Position numbers and translations under genes: made by a program | Shown: piece by piece, positions 28,096 to 36,758 of the stretch | Layout of the letters: the number at the start of each line of letters is the position of its first letter | How positions within the stretch are numbered: the stretch's first letter is position 1 | Assembly: GCA_020633235.1 (NCBI GenBank) | Contig: JACKEA010000001.1 | Coordinates: 1,736,001-1,800,000 of the forward strand | Length of the DNA stretch: 64,000 bases | Direction of reading: 5' to 3' | DNA from: Polyangiaceae bacterium | GTDB taxonomy: Bacteria; Myxococcota_A; Polyangia; Polyangiales; Polyangiaceae | The notes under the pieces: generated by a model | Told to the model about the DNA's origin: nothing | Databases searched by the model: none | Seen by the model: the letters and a program-made list of their open reading frames with translations, nothing else

Positions 28096-29871
28096 ATGAA
28101 AGCTCTTACTTCAGTCCTGGTTTCGTCCTTGGTGCTCGGCTCGCTGGCGATCAGCGCGTGCGGCGGCTCGTCGTCGGGCAATGCCTCGCCCGACGGTGGC
28201 AGCGGGGCCACCGGCGGCGGTGGCGGAAGCGGGGCCACCGGCGGCGGTGGCGGAAGCGGGGCCACCGGCGGAAGCGGGGGTAGCGGCGGTTTCGTGGGGA
28301 CGGTCGACAAGATCGACTTGCTGTTCATGGTCGACAACTCCATCTCCATGAGCGACAAGCAGGCGCTCCTGGCGGAGGCGGTTCCCTCTCTCATTCAGCG
28401 CTTGGTCACGCCGCGTTGCCTCGACTCTGGCGGTCAGCCCACGGGGCAGAACGCGCCGTGCCCCTCTGGGTCGGAACCGGAGCTCAAGGCGGTCGAAGAC
28501 ATGCACATCGGCGTCGTGACGTCCAGCCTGGGGGGCCACGGCGGCGACGTGTGCGCCAGCGGCGCCCAAGGGCAAGACGATCACGGACGCCTGTTGCCCA
28601 GCGTTCGCTCCGGACTGCCCTCATTCAAGGACCTTGGGTTCCTGAGCTGGGACCCAACCAACAAGGAGGGCGGCACGACGGACGCGAATCAGCTCACCAC
28701 CGACTTCACCGCGCAGGTGAAGGCTGCGGGCGAGCTCGGCTGCGGATACGAAGCGTCGCTCGAGTCCTGGTACCGCTTTTTGATCGATCCGGAGCCGCCG
28801 GAGGACGTCGTGCAGAACAATGGACTGAGCACGCCGACCGGCGTCGACCAGACCATCCTCGCACAGCGCGCGGCGTTCCTGCGCCCGGACTCGCTGGTCG
28901 CCATCGTGATGCTCACGGACGAAAACGACTGCTCCATTCGGGACGACGAGCAGGGCTGGCTGGTGTCGACTTCCGGCAGCAACATTCCGCGCGCCACCAG
29001 CGCCTGCCAGACGAACCCCGACGATCCGTGCTGCTTCAACTGCGGGCAGAGCGCTCCCTCGGGATGTGCGCCCACGGAAACCGATCCCGAGTGCCAGAAG
29101 GGCCCCTACGACAAGACCACCGAGGACACGCCGAACCTCCGCTGTTGGGAGCAGAAGCGCCGCTTCGGCGTCGACTGGCTGTACCCGACCCAACGCTACG
29201 TGGATGGCCTGACCAAGACGCAGATCGAGTCGCGGTCTGGGCAAAGCGTTCCCAACCCACTGTTCGCCGGCGGTCGCGATCCGTATCTGGTGACGCTGGT
29301 CGGCATCGTCGGCGTTCCCTGGCAGCTGATCGCGACGGACGAGAGCCAGAGCGATCCGAATCTCCTCGAGTACAAGACCGCCAGTCAGATCGACTGGGCC
29401 AAGATCACGCATACGGGTATCCAACCCCCGTCGGATCCCCACATGGTGGAGTCACCCACGCCGCGCGCAGGCTTGCCGGGTCCGAGCTCGGCCCCAGGCG
29501 CCGATCCGATCAATGGTCACGAATGGCTGCCGCACCTCGACGACTTGAACTTCGCCTGTATCTTCCCGTTGCCCACTCCGCGCGATTGCGCGGGCGCGAC
29601 GGGTGGGTGCGACTGCAAGCAGGGCGGTGATCCCGGGTACAACCAGAACAACCCGCTGTGTCAGGCGCCGAACGGCAGCTACGGCAGCCTGCAGTACTCC
29701 GCCAAGGCCTACCCGGGTTTGCGTCAGCTGGAGGTTCTACGTGACCTCGGCGACCGCGGCGTCGCGGCCTCCATCTGTGCCAAGGCCGTCGACAACCCGG
29801 CGAACCCGATCTTCGGCTACAACCCGGCGATGGACGCGCTGGTGCTTCAGCTCCGGCATGTGTTGAAGTAG
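28096..29871 (+). CDS. VWA-like lipoprotein with Gly-rich linker (paralogue 1)
   Basis: 591 residues from ATG 28096. Signal peptide and lipobox (GSLAISACGG) precede a Gly/Ser/Thr linker with a GATGGGGGS repeat. A metal-site VWA start follows: DLLFMVDNSISMSDK (DxSxS present). Downstream are SSLGGHGG, AIVMLTDENDCSIRDD (acidic second site), several Cys pairs, and YPTQRYVDGL. It is probably an outer-membrane or surface protein. A paralogue with the same architecture lies at 33389-35098. The function is unknown in both; VWA domains usually bind partner proteins through a divalent metal. Confidence 0.85.
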   Translation: MKALTSVLVSSLVLGSLAISACGGSSSGNASPDGGSGATGGGGGSGATGGGGGSGATGGSGGSGGFVGTVDKIDLLFMVDNSISMSDKQALLAEAVPSLIQRLVTPRCLDSGGQPTGQNAPCPSGSEPELKAVEDMHIGVVTSSLGGHGGDVCASGAQGQDDHGRLLPSVRSGLPSFKDLGFLSWDPTNKEGGTTDANQLTTDFTAQVKAAGELGCGYEASLESWYRFLIDPEPPEDVVQNNGLSTPTGVDQTILAQRAAFLRPDSLVAIVMLTDENDCSIRDDEQGWLVSTSGSNIPRATSACQTNPDDPCCFNCGQSAPSGCAPTETDPECQKGPYDKTTEDTPNLRCWEQKRRFGVDWLYPTQRYVDGLTKTQIESRSGQSVPNPLFAGGRDPYLVTLVGIVGVPWQLIATDESQSDPNLLEYKTASQIDWAKITHTGIQPPSDPHMVESPTPRAGLPGPSSAPGADPINGHEWLPHLDDLNFACIFPLPTPRDCAGATGGCDCKQGGDPGYNQNNPLCQAPNGSYGSLQYSAKAYPGLRQLEVLRDLGDRGVAASICAKAVDNPANPIFGYNPAMDALVLQLRHVLK

Positions 29872-29885
29872 CCGCGACGTCCGTC

Positions 29886-29912
29886 CGCGACGGGTATCGC
29901 GCCGCACCAACA
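29886..29912 (+). repeat. Dispersed intergenic repeat copy
   Basis: It starts CGCGACGGGTATCGCGCCGC and ends ACCAACA. It occupies most of the 49-base gap where the VWA gene and the minus-strand lipoprotein gene converge, so it could contribute to transcription termination. Confidence 0.72.
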
Positions 29913-29920
29913 TCCAATCT

Positions 29921-30337
29921 TCAACCCTGCTCCACCACGTACAGCGAGCAACCGGCGTGGGGACCCCAGGGGTGCAGCGGCCCCCCCGGCGGGTGGTAGT
30001 GCTGCTCGATGCGGCCCACGTAGTGCTTGCCGTCGATCTCGAACTCGACCTCGTAGCCGAAGGGCTTCTTGTAGTTCTCGTTGATGATGGTGCGGGCCAT
30101 CTTCACGACGGGCACGGTCATCTCGCTGCCCTTGATGCGGCGGAGGACGCGCTCCGGGGCAGCGGCGGCCGGCTTCGCAGTCTCGGTCTGGGCTTCCGGC
30201 TTCGCGACCACGGCCACCGTGGGGACCGAGAGGCGCGCGACGGCGGGAACGGCGCTCGGTAGGGTGGCCGCGGGGGTGCAGCTCAGGGTGGCGGTCAGGG
30301 TCGCGATCAGGGCGAAGGCTTTGGCGAAGCGGCTCAT
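29921..30337 (-). CDS. Lipoprotein of unknown function
   Basis: 138 residues. Signal with lipobox (ATLTATLSCTP, Cys20), then an Ala/Pro/Val linker. A C-terminal domain of about 70 residues contains TVPVVKMARTIINENYKKPFG and a His-rich end (HYVGRIEQHYHPPGGPLHPW) that could bind metal. Family unknown. It is convergent with the VWA gene. Confidence 0.7.
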   Translation of the reverse strand: MSRFAKAFALIATLTATLSCTPAATLPSAVPAVARLSVPTVAVVAKPEAQTETAKPAAAAPERVLRRIKGSEMTVPVVKMARTIINENYKKPFGYEVEFEIDGKHYVGRIEQHYHPPGGPLHPWGPHAGCSLYVVEQG

Positions 30338-30441
30338 ATCCGGGCAGTTCCGGCCGGCGCCGAATCGATCACGACGACTCGAAAAAAAATGAGGCGACCG
30401 TTGTGGGAGCCGAAATCCCGAGGTATTTCGCGGCCTCGCGC

Positions 30442-31926
30442 ATGCCTGGCGACCCCTCTGTCGTGGCTCACGCCCAAACCAACGACGCCGGCGACGACGT
30501 CGAGCGGGACCGGGTGCGGGCGCGGGTCAAGCAGGGGCTCTTCGGCGGCCCGCCGGATCCGGTGCGGCTCGACCAGTTCGAGATCCTGGGACGCCTCGGG
30601 GCGGGCGCCATGGGCGTGGTGTACGAGGCTCGGGACCGCGAGCTCGACCGTGTGGTGGCGCTGAAGCTACTGCACCCGCGAGAGCGGCAGACGCCGGGGT
30701 CGCTCCTGGAAGAGGCGCGCAGCATGGCGCGGCTCAAGCATCCGAACGTGCTCACGGTGCATCAGGTGGGCAGTCACGGCGAGCAGGTGTACGTCGCGAT
30801 GGAGCGCGCGCGCTGCACGCTGCGCGAGTGGCTCGAGCAAGAGAGGCCGCCGCGGGAGCGCGTTCTCGACGTGCTGGCGGCGACCGGACGCGGGCTCGCG
30901 GCGCTGCACCGGCAAGGGCTCGTGCATCGCGACTTCAAGCCCGACAACGTGCTGATGGACGACGAAGGGCAGCCGCGGATCACGGACTTCGGCCTCGCGC
31001 TCCGGGTGGATTCCGATGTGCTTGCGGGCCGCGCGGGCACGCCCGCGTACATGGCACCGGAGCAGCTCCGCGGCGACGAAGTCGACGCGCGCTCGGATCA
31101 GTTCGCCTTCGGCGTGACGGCCATCGAAGCGCTCACGGGCAAGCGCCCTTTCGATGGCGACACCCTCGACGACCTTCTCGGGGCCATCCTGCGGCGCGCC
31201 AGCATCCCCGGTCAGGTGCCGAAGCCCATCGCAGAAGTGCTGCTGCGGGCGGTGGAGCCCGAGGCGAGCGCGCGGTTTTCGTCGATGGATGCGCTCTTGG
31301 AGCGACTCCAGATCGCTCGCGCCGAACGCAGCTTCAAGCTGTGGTGGCTCGCGGCGGGGGCTGCGGCGCTATTGGTGGTGGCGGTCGCGATGGCGACGCG
31401 GGGCGAGGAACCGACCGCGCCGCCGACGTCCACGCCGTCGGCGCTGACCACGGCGTCGAGCGCGCCCGCACCCATCGTGGACGTCACCCGGCTGTGCGTT
31501 GATTCCGTGAAAGCGTCGTCGGCAGGGGACGCGCACCCGGCGGGGCACGCGTTCGACGGCGTGCCCTCGACGGCCTGGTGCGAGAGCGCAGCGGGCGACG
31601 GCGCAGGGGAATGGATTGAGGCCAAGCTCCGGCCCGACACCTGGGTGTCGGAAGTAGAGCTCGGCGGCGGATGGCCGACGACGACGAGCGGCGGCGCAGA
31701 TCTATGGGCCATCAACGCCACGGTGCGCACGATGCGCGTCTCCTGGGACGGCGGCGAGCGGGTCGTGCATTTCGATCGCAGTACGGATCGAGGCAAGACC
31801 AAGCGAGTGGCCATCGGCGCGAAGACGAGCCGTGTTCGCATCACGGCGCTGGAGGTCGACCGCGGTCGCTTCCGCGACCTGTGCCTGCAAGGTGTCGTGA
31901 TCCGCGGCCGCTGCGGTGGAAGTTAA
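30442..31926 (+). CDS. Membrane Ser/Thr kinase with C-terminal glycan-binding-like domain
   Basis: 494 residues from ATG 30442; a GTG at 30403 is an alternative start. The kinase domain covers residues about 40-290: GRLGAGAMGVVYEA, Lys in VALKLL, HRDFKPDN, DFGLAL, GTPAYMAPEQL. A membrane helix (LWWLAAGAAALLVVAVAMA) is followed by a Thr/Ala/Pro linker. The exported domain of about 140 residues (HPAGHAFDGVPSTAWCE, WVSEVELGGGWP, ITALEVDRGRFRDLCL) resembles the discoidin-like NADase-type glycan-binding family. This suggests a receptor kinase that senses a cell-surface or matrix ligand. Its stop is 2 bases from the convergent sigma factor gene. Confidence 0.87.
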   Translation: MPGDPSVVAHAQTNDAGDDVERDRVRARVKQGLFGGPPDPVRLDQFEILGRLGAGAMGVVYEARDRELDRVVALKLLHPRERQTPGSLLEEARSMARLKHPNVLTVHQVGSHGEQVYVAMERARCTLREWLEQERPPRERVLDVLAATGRGLAALHRQGLVHRDFKPDNVLMDDEGQPRITDFGLALRVDSDVLAGRAGTPAYMAPEQLRGDEVDARSDQFAFGVTAIEALTGKRPFDGDTLDDLLGAILRRASIPGQVPKPIAEVLLRAVEPEASARFSSMDALLERLQIARAERSFKLWWLAAGAAALLVVAVAMATRGEEPTAPPTSTPSALTTASSAPAPIVDVTRLCVDSVKASSAGDAHPAGHAFDGVPSTAWCESAAGDGAGEWIEAKLRPDTWVSEVELGGGWPTTTSGGADLWAINATVRTMRVSWDGGERVVHFDRSTDRGKTKRVAIGAKTSRVRITALEVDRGRFRDLCLQGVVIRGRCGGS

Positions 31927-31928
31927 CG

Positions 31929-32534
31929 TTAGAGGGCGTCGCGCAGCCCCGCCGCCCAGTTCTCCAGGTTGGCCATCGTGGTTTCGAGCTCCCGGGGCGA
32001 CCGCGAAAGCTCCACCATCTTGGCGTCCAGCGCTTCCTTCGCACGCCGCAAGCGGCTGCGCACGGTTCCCTCGGCGATGCCGAGCACCCGCGCAATCTCC
32101 GGACCCGACATCTGCTCCCAATAGTGGAGCTCGAGGGCGATCTGCAGCTCCAACGGGATCGCCCGCAGGGCCTCGAGCAGCAAGCGATCGCCGATGCGCT
32201 GATCCACCAGCCGGCTGGGCGTAGCGCCGAAGTCCGCCAGCGAGGTGACCCCGAAGTCGGCGCCCGGCTTGCGATCCCGATAGTGCTTGTACAGCTGCTT
32301 GCGCGCCACGGAGAACAGGTACGTCCGAAAGCTCGACTCGCCGCGAAAGGAGTCGCGGCTCTCCACGATGGACAGGAACACCGTCTGCACCAGATCCGCC
32401 GGATCCCGCGCCGTCTTGTTGCGCAGAAAGCGAAACACACTGTCGAAGTGTCGCTCGAAGAGCTCGTTTCCGGCGGCGGCGTCTCCGCCGCGCCAGGCGT
32501 CGAGCAGCTCGTAGTCCTCGCGCCCCTCGGTCAT
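31929..32534 (-). CDS. ECF-type RNA polymerase sigma factor
   Basis: 201 residues. Region 2 includes DLVQTVFLSIVESRDSF and SSFRTYLFSVARKQLYKHYR. Region 4 shows MSGPEIARVLGIAEGTVRSRLRRAKEAL, a helix-turn-helix that reads the -35 element. No anti-sigma gene is adjacent; the convergent kinase 2 bases away may be a functional partner, as sigma/kinase pairs occur in myxobacteria (inference). The exported protein downstream at 32574 is transcribed from the same strand but lies upstream of this gene. Confidence 0.9.
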   Translation of the reverse strand: MTEGREDYELLDAWRGGDAAAGNELFERHFDSVFRFLRNKTARDPADLVQTVFLSIVESRDSFRGESSFRTYLFSVARKQLYKHYRDRKPGADFGVTSLADFGATPSRLVDQRIGDRLLLEALRAIPLELQIALELHYWEQMSGPEIARVLGIAEGTVRSRLRRAKEALDAKMVELSRSPRELETTMANLENWAAGLRDAL

Positions 32535-32573
32535 CGCCCGAGTTCAGCACGAGATCTGCGTGTCGCTCAATCG

Positions 32574-33263
32574 TCAGTTGCAGGCCTTGACCGGGACGCA
32601 GCGCTTCCTCACGAGCCGCCCGCTGATGGCGATGTAGCTCGTCTGCTTCGGAACCTTGGTCTTGGTCACGAAGGTGCGGGGCATCTTGAAGGTCTTCATG
32701 TCCTTGCCGAACGTGAAGTCGCTGAAGGGAACGGGGCTCGGCCCGATGTGGACCTGGCTCGTGCCCTCTTTGGGCGCGCCGAACTTGCCGCAAAGATCGC
32801 CGGTGCACTTCACGGTGCCATCCACGCGGTAGCCCCGGACGGGGCTGCTCCAGCTGACCACATTGCCGGCGAGGCTGCCGTTGGCGGACACCCCGCATTT
32901 GTCGGGAGACGAGCGCGTCTTGGTGTCGTTCTCCACCACCGTCTTCCAGAACAGCGTCCGTGTCTTCACGGTGAAGTGATCCCTCATGCGGTAGTCGAGC
33001 ATCTTCACCGCGCCGCCAGGCTTGCCGCTCTTGTCCTCGAAGCGGAGCACGACGCGGCCGGGGCCAATGTTGACGACGCCATCACCCTGACCGAGCGGTG
33101 TGTCGGTGAGCTCCAGGTTGGCGTCCAGGGTGTACTCGAGGTCCCAGGTGCAGGGGCCGCCGAGGGGTACGGGCTGTTCGGGGGGCGCGGCGAAGCTCCG
33201 TGCACTGACGCCCGCCGCCAGCAGGAGCAGGGTAACCGCCGCGATGCGTGCGCTGCGGCTCAT
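32574..33263 (-). CDS. Exported protein of unknown function
   Basis: 229 residues from ATG 33263, where a signal peptide (AAVTLLLLAAGVSARSFAA) begins; the longer in-frame extension to 33407 would cross the divergent promoter region. The mature part is beta-rich with Cys residues (GGPCTWDLEYTLD, VVLRFEDKSGKPGG, DLCGKFG) and ends RCVPVKACN. Family unknown. It is divergent from the second VWA lipoprotein gene, sharing a 125-base intergenic region with a perfect palindrome. Confidence 0.72.
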   Translation of the reverse strand: MSRSARIAAVTLLLLAAGVSARSFAAPPEQPVPLGGPCTWDLEYTLDANLELTDTPLGQGDGVVNIGPGRVVLRFEDKSGKPGGAVKMLDYRMRDHFTVKTRTLFWKTVVENDTKTRSSPDKCGVSANGSLAGNVVSWSSPVRGYRVDGTVKCTGDLCGKFGAPKEGTSQVHIGPSPVPFSDFTFGKDMKTFKMPRTFVTKTKVPKQTSYIAISGRLVRKRCVPVKACN

Positions 33264-33345
33264 GCCCGCATTTGAAGCATCGTCCGTGCCGTTCGTTTTT
33301 GCCGACGCAACGCCTCCGGAGCGCGCAATCCCTGCACCGGAGCAG

Positions 33346-33363
33346 ATGTAATGCGGATTACAT
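33346..33363. promoter_or_regulatory. Perfect palindrome between divergent genes (candidate operator)
   Basis: ATGTAAT and ATTACAT form 7-base perfect arms around GCGG. The site is AT-rich against a GC-rich background. It sits between the divergent starts at 33263 and 33389, 25 bases before the latter, where a dimeric repressor could block both promoters. The binding protein is unknown. Confidence 0.5.
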
Positions 33364-33388
33364 GGGGGCGGCTGCGTATGTAGCGGGC

Positions 33389-35098
33389 ATGAACGCAACG
33401 CGCGCATCCCTGTTCGTCCTTGGCTTGGCTCTCGGCTCGTTCACGCTCGCTGGCTGTGGCGACTCGTCTTCCGGCAATCCTCCGTCGGACGGGGGCGTTG
33501 GCGGCAGTGGAGGCGGCTCGGGGGGGAGCGGCGGTGGCTTCGGCGGCAAGCTCGACAAGCTCGACCTCTTGCTCATGGTCGATAACTCGCCAGCCATGGG
33601 GGACAAGCAGCAGCTTCTTGCGGACGCAGTGCCGAGCTTGGTCCAGCGCCTGGTGACGCCGCGCTGCTTGAACGACGGCGACTTGCCGACGGGCGATTCC
33701 TTTCCCTGCCCGGCCGGGGCGCACCCGGAGATTTCTCCGATTCAGGACATTCACATCGGCGTGGTGACCTCCAGCCTGGGAGGCCACGGCGGGAATGCGT
33801 GCGAAAACGGTTTGGAGGGGCAGAATGATCACGCGCACCTGCTGCCCACGGTTCGGTCCGCCGCGCTGTCCTCCTTCCAGAACCTCGGCTTCTTGAGCTG
33901 GGATCCCGAAGGGAAGGGGGGCACCGCGGTTCCGAACGAGCTCATCGGAAGCCTCGCCGCTCACGTGAAGGCGGTCGGGGAGAGCGGCTGTGGCTACGAG
34001 GCGCCACTCGAGTCCTGGTATCGGTTTCTGATCGATCCGGAGCCGCCGGAGAGCATCAAGCAGAGCGGCGGCTTGAGCACGAGCACGGGCGTGGATCAGA
34101 CCGTCCTCGCCCAGCGCGCCGCGTTCTTGCGACCAGACTCAGCGGTCGCCATCGTGATGCTGACGGACGAGAACGACTGCTCGATTCGAGATGACGGCCA
34201 GGCGTGGCTGGTCTCCACGTTCGGCTCCGACATCCCCCGAGCGACCTCGCAGTGCGCCGTCGATCCCGATGACTCCTGTTGCCGGAGCTGCGGCCAGGCC
34301 GACCCCGCCGGCTGTCCATCGTCAAAGTCCGATCCGGAGTGCATGAAGGGCAACTACGACCAGGCCACGGAAGACACGCCGAATCTCCGCTGCTGGGAGC
34401 AGAAGCGCCGCTTTGGAGTCGACTGGCTGTACCCCACCCAGCGTTACGTCGACGCCCTGACCTCTTCCTCCGTCATGTCGCGCTCAGACATGAAGGTCCC
34501 GAATCCTTTGCTCGCGAGCGGCCGGAGTAGCTACCAAGTCTTCCTCATTGGCATCGTGGGCGTGCCGTGGCAGCTCGTTTCCACGGACGAAAGCCAGACC
34601 GACCCGAGCGTGCTCGAGTACGAGTCCGCGAACCAGATCGACTGGGCCAAGATCACCAAGAGCGGCAATCAGCCGCCGACGGATCCTCACATGGTCGAGT
34701 CGCCGACTCCGCGTGCGGGACTCCCAGGGCCGAGCTCGCTCCCGGGCGCCGACCCCATCAACGGTCACGAATGGTCGTCCACTTCCGATCTGAACTACGC
34801 GTGCATCTTCCCGCTGCCCGCCCCGCGGGATTGCTCCGGGGCAACGGGGGTCTGCGAGTGCAAGCCCGGTCAAACCGAAAGCCCGCTATGCCAAGCGCCG
34901 GACGGGAGCTACGGCACCACGCAGTACTTCGCCAAGGCGTATCCGAGCCTCCGGCAGTTGGACGTGCTGCGACAGCTCGGGGATCAGGCCGTCGTCGCGT
35001 CGGTGTGCCCGAAGAACATCGACGACGCGAGCAGTCCGACCTTTGGCTACAGGCCCGCGGTGGACGCCCTGGTCCGGCGCCTTCGCGACGTGTTCTGA
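33389..35098 (+). CDS. VWA-like lipoprotein with altered metal site (paralogue 2)
   Basis: 569 residues from ATG 33389. Lipobox (SFTLAGCGD), a short Gly/Ser linker, then the same domain as 28096-29871 with extended identity (VPSLIQRLVTPRCL versus VPSLVQRLVTPRCL; AIVMLTDENDCSIRDD in both). The first metal motif reads DNSPAM instead of DNSISM, so DxSxS has become DxSxA and metal-dependent binding may be weakened. It ends at a strong inverted repeat shared with the convergent trxB gene. The function is unknown; the pair arose by duplication, with about 3.5 kb of kinase, sigma and exported-protein genes between. Confidence 0.85.
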   Translation: MNATRASLFVLGLALGSFTLAGCGDSSSGNPPSDGGVGGSGGGSGGSGGGFGGKLDKLDLLLMVDNSPAMGDKQQLLADAVPSLVQRLVTPRCLNDGDLPTGDSFPCPAGAHPEISPIQDIHIGVVTSSLGGHGGNACENGLEGQNDHAHLLPTVRSAALSSFQNLGFLSWDPEGKGGTAVPNELIGSLAAHVKAVGESGCGYEAPLESWYRFLIDPEPPESIKQSGGLSTSTGVDQTVLAQRAAFLRPDSAVAIVMLTDENDCSIRDDGQAWLVSTFGSDIPRATSQCAVDPDDSCCRSCGQADPAGCPSSKSDPECMKGNYDQATEDTPNLRCWEQKRRFGVDWLYPTQRYVDALTSSSVMSRSDMKVPNPLLASGRSSYQVFLIGIVGVPWQLVSTDESQTDPSVLEYESANQIDWAKITKSGNQPPTDPHMVESPTPRAGLPGPSSLPGADPINGHEWSSTSDLNYACIFPLPAPRDCSGATGVCECKPGQTESPLCQAPDGSYGTTQYFAKAYPSLRQLDVLRQLGDQAVVASVCPKNIDDASSPTFGYRPAVDALVRRLRDVF

Positions 35099-35259
35099 CA
35101 GCGCGCGCTTCCCCGTAGCTTTCGCCGTGGGGACGCGCTCGGCGCAAAGAACGAGAGTGCGTCCCATCGCTTCCTTCGACCCGTTTCCGCGCCCGCGCTT
35201 GGGTGGGTACGGAGGACGCGACGAAGAGTGCTCTGCGAAAACGCGGGCCGCGAAGGGAT

Positions 35260-35317
35260 TCGCGCCGGACCAACAAGAAAATGTAGAACAGCCGTAGGGT
35301 TTGCTGGTCCGGCGCGA
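35260..35317. terminator. Inverted repeat at a convergent gene junction
   Basis: TCGCGCCGGACCA (35260-35272) pairs perfectly with TGGTCCGGCGCGA (35305-35317). The 13-bp arms flank a 32-base AT-richer loop. Each arm is a half copy of the dispersed repeat family. It lies between the VWA gene and trxB, both ending here, and probably serves as a bidirectional terminator or boundary. No long T-run follows. Confidence 0.55.
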
Positions 35318-35322
35318 TGACC

Positions 35323-36282
35323 TCAGTGCACGGTGTCGGCGCCTTCCGTCGGGCTGCGGCCGTCGGAACGGAGGTACTCCGTCGCAGCCAACGCGGCGAT
35401 GGTTCCATCCGCGACCGCCGTGGTGATCTGACGGTAGCGCTTGTGTCGCGAGTCCCCCGCTGCGAACACTCCCGGCACGTTCGTCTTCATTTCCTCGTTG
35501 GTGAGGATCTCCCCACGCTCGTTGAGCGCGATCTGTCCGCGGAACATCTCCGTGTTGGGCACGTAGCCGATGAACACGAAACATCCCGTGGCTGGGATCT
35601 CGCGCTCCTCGCCCGTGCTCTTGTCCCGTACGCGCACCTTCTCCAGGTTCGGGCTGCCCACGAACTCGCGCACCTCCTGGTTGAGCACGAAGCGGATCTT
35701 GGGGTTTCGCTTGGCTTCCTCCACGGCGAAGGGGTGCGCCTGGAAGTGATCGAATTCGTGCACCACGGTCACGGTTTCCGCGTAGCGGGTCAGGGCGATG
35801 GCCTCCTCGATGGCGGAGTTGCCGCCACCAATGGCCACCACGTGCTGACCCGTGAAGAAGTCGCCGTCGCAGGTGGCGCAGTAGGAAATGCCGTGGCCCT
35901 TGAGCCGTGACTCGGAGTCGAGTCCGAGCGTGCGGGGCACGCCGCCGCTGGCGATGATCACGGCCTTGGCGGTGAAGGTGCCCTCGTCTTCGATCTCCAC
36001 GACCTTCTCGGGTCCGGACAGATCGATGCGGGTCACGTCGGAGTTGGACAAGAGCTCGCAGCCGAACTCCTCGGCTTGAGCCTTCATCGTCATCGCGATC
36101 TCTCGCCCCGAGGCCGTCAAGTGCCCCGGGTAGTTGGCCACGGCGTAGGTCAGGTTCATCTGCCCGCCGAGGGAGCCGCTGTCGACGATGAGAGTCCTCA
36201 GCCGGGCGCGGCCCAGGTAGATCCCGGCCGTCAGCCCGGCGGGTCCTCCGCCGAGCACGATCACGTCGAAGTGCTGGGCCAT
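35323..36282 (-). CDS. trxB: Thioredoxin reductase
   Basis: 319 residues from ATG 36282 (a 13-residue N-terminal extension is open but lacks homology). FAD-binding loop VIVLGGGPAGLTAGIYLGRA at the N-terminus, active-site pair CATC in HGISYCATCDGDFF, NADPH loop VVAIGGGNSAIEEA, and C-terminal FAD motif GVFAAGDSRHKRYRQI. The enzyme transfers electrons from NADPH to thioredoxin. Its start lies 7 bases after the stop of a thioredoxin-like gene with an unusual Cys spacing, which is likely its substrate. It is cytoplasmic. Confidence 0.95.
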   Translation of the reverse strand: MAQHFDVIVLGGGPAGLTAGIYLGRARLRTLIVDSGSLGGQMNLTYAVANYPGHLTASGREIAMTMKAQAEEFGCELLSNSDVTRIDLSGPEKVVEIEDEGTFTAKAVIIASGGVPRTLGLDSESRLKGHGISYCATCDGDFFTGQHVVAIGGGNSAIEEAIALTRYAETVTVVHEFDHFQAHPFAVEEAKRNPKIRFVLNQEVREFVGSPNLEKVRVRDKSTGEEREIPATGCFVFIGYVPNTEMFRGQIALNERGEILTNEEMKTNVPGVFAAGDSRHKRYRQITTAVADGTIAALAATEYLRSDGRSPTEGADTVH

Positions 36283-36289
36283 GGCGTGG

Positions 36290-36655
36290 CTACGGATGGG
36301 CGGCGGCGGTGGGGACCGCAAACTCCCGATTCAGGATCTCCGTCACCTGCTGCTTGCTCTGGATGCTGGAGGTGGCCGCGGCGACCTTCCCGTTCTTGAA
36401 GTACACGGTGAAGGGCAAGCCGTTGAAGGTGCGGCACTCCGGCAGATTGCGGATGACGTGGGCAACGGAGGCGTCGAACTCCATGTCGCGGAACTGAACG
36501 TGCGGATACTTGGACTCCAGCTTTTCCATCACGTCGTAGACGGGGATGCACATGGGGCCCATGCGGCCGCAGCAGATCATCACGTTCTCGTTCTTGGCCA
36601 GCAGCTCCTGGAAGGCAGCTTCGGTCTCGATGTGGGTCAGATGGGTGTTCAGCAT
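36290..36655 (-). CDS. Atypical thioredoxin-family protein (CxxxxxxC)
   Basis: 121 residues with a thioredoxin-like fold pattern: beta strand ENVMICCG, then Cys29 and Cys36 in CGRMGPMC, then LPECRTFNGLPFTVYFKNGK with the cis-Pro region. The normal WCGPC motif is replaced by Cys-Cys-x6-Cys, so the redox pair must be Cys28 or 29 with Cys36, or another Cys. It lies in an operon with trxB (7 bases apart), which argues that it is reduced by that enzyme. It is probably specialised for a particular target rather than general disulfide reduction. Confidence 0.85.
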   Translation of the reverse strand: MLNTHLTHIETEAAFQELLAKNENVMICCGRMGPMCIPVYDVMEKLESKYPHVQFRDMEFDASVAHVIRNLPECRTFNGLPFTVYFKNGKVAAATSSIQSKQQVTEILNREFAVPTAAAHP

Positions 36656-36758
36656 GGCTCTCCTCGCCGGCTAAAGGGCGGATGCTCGGTAGAGCCAGCC
36701 GCGGACCAAAGGGGTTCGCCCCTGCAGGATAAAGGAACGGAGCCGTCCGGGTTCGGCT

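Noticed and set aside
36711..36722. GGGG-TTCG-CCCC mini-hairpin in the trx/RimB divergent region
   Set aside because: Only four base pairs; likely chance in GC-rich DNA and no T-run follows.
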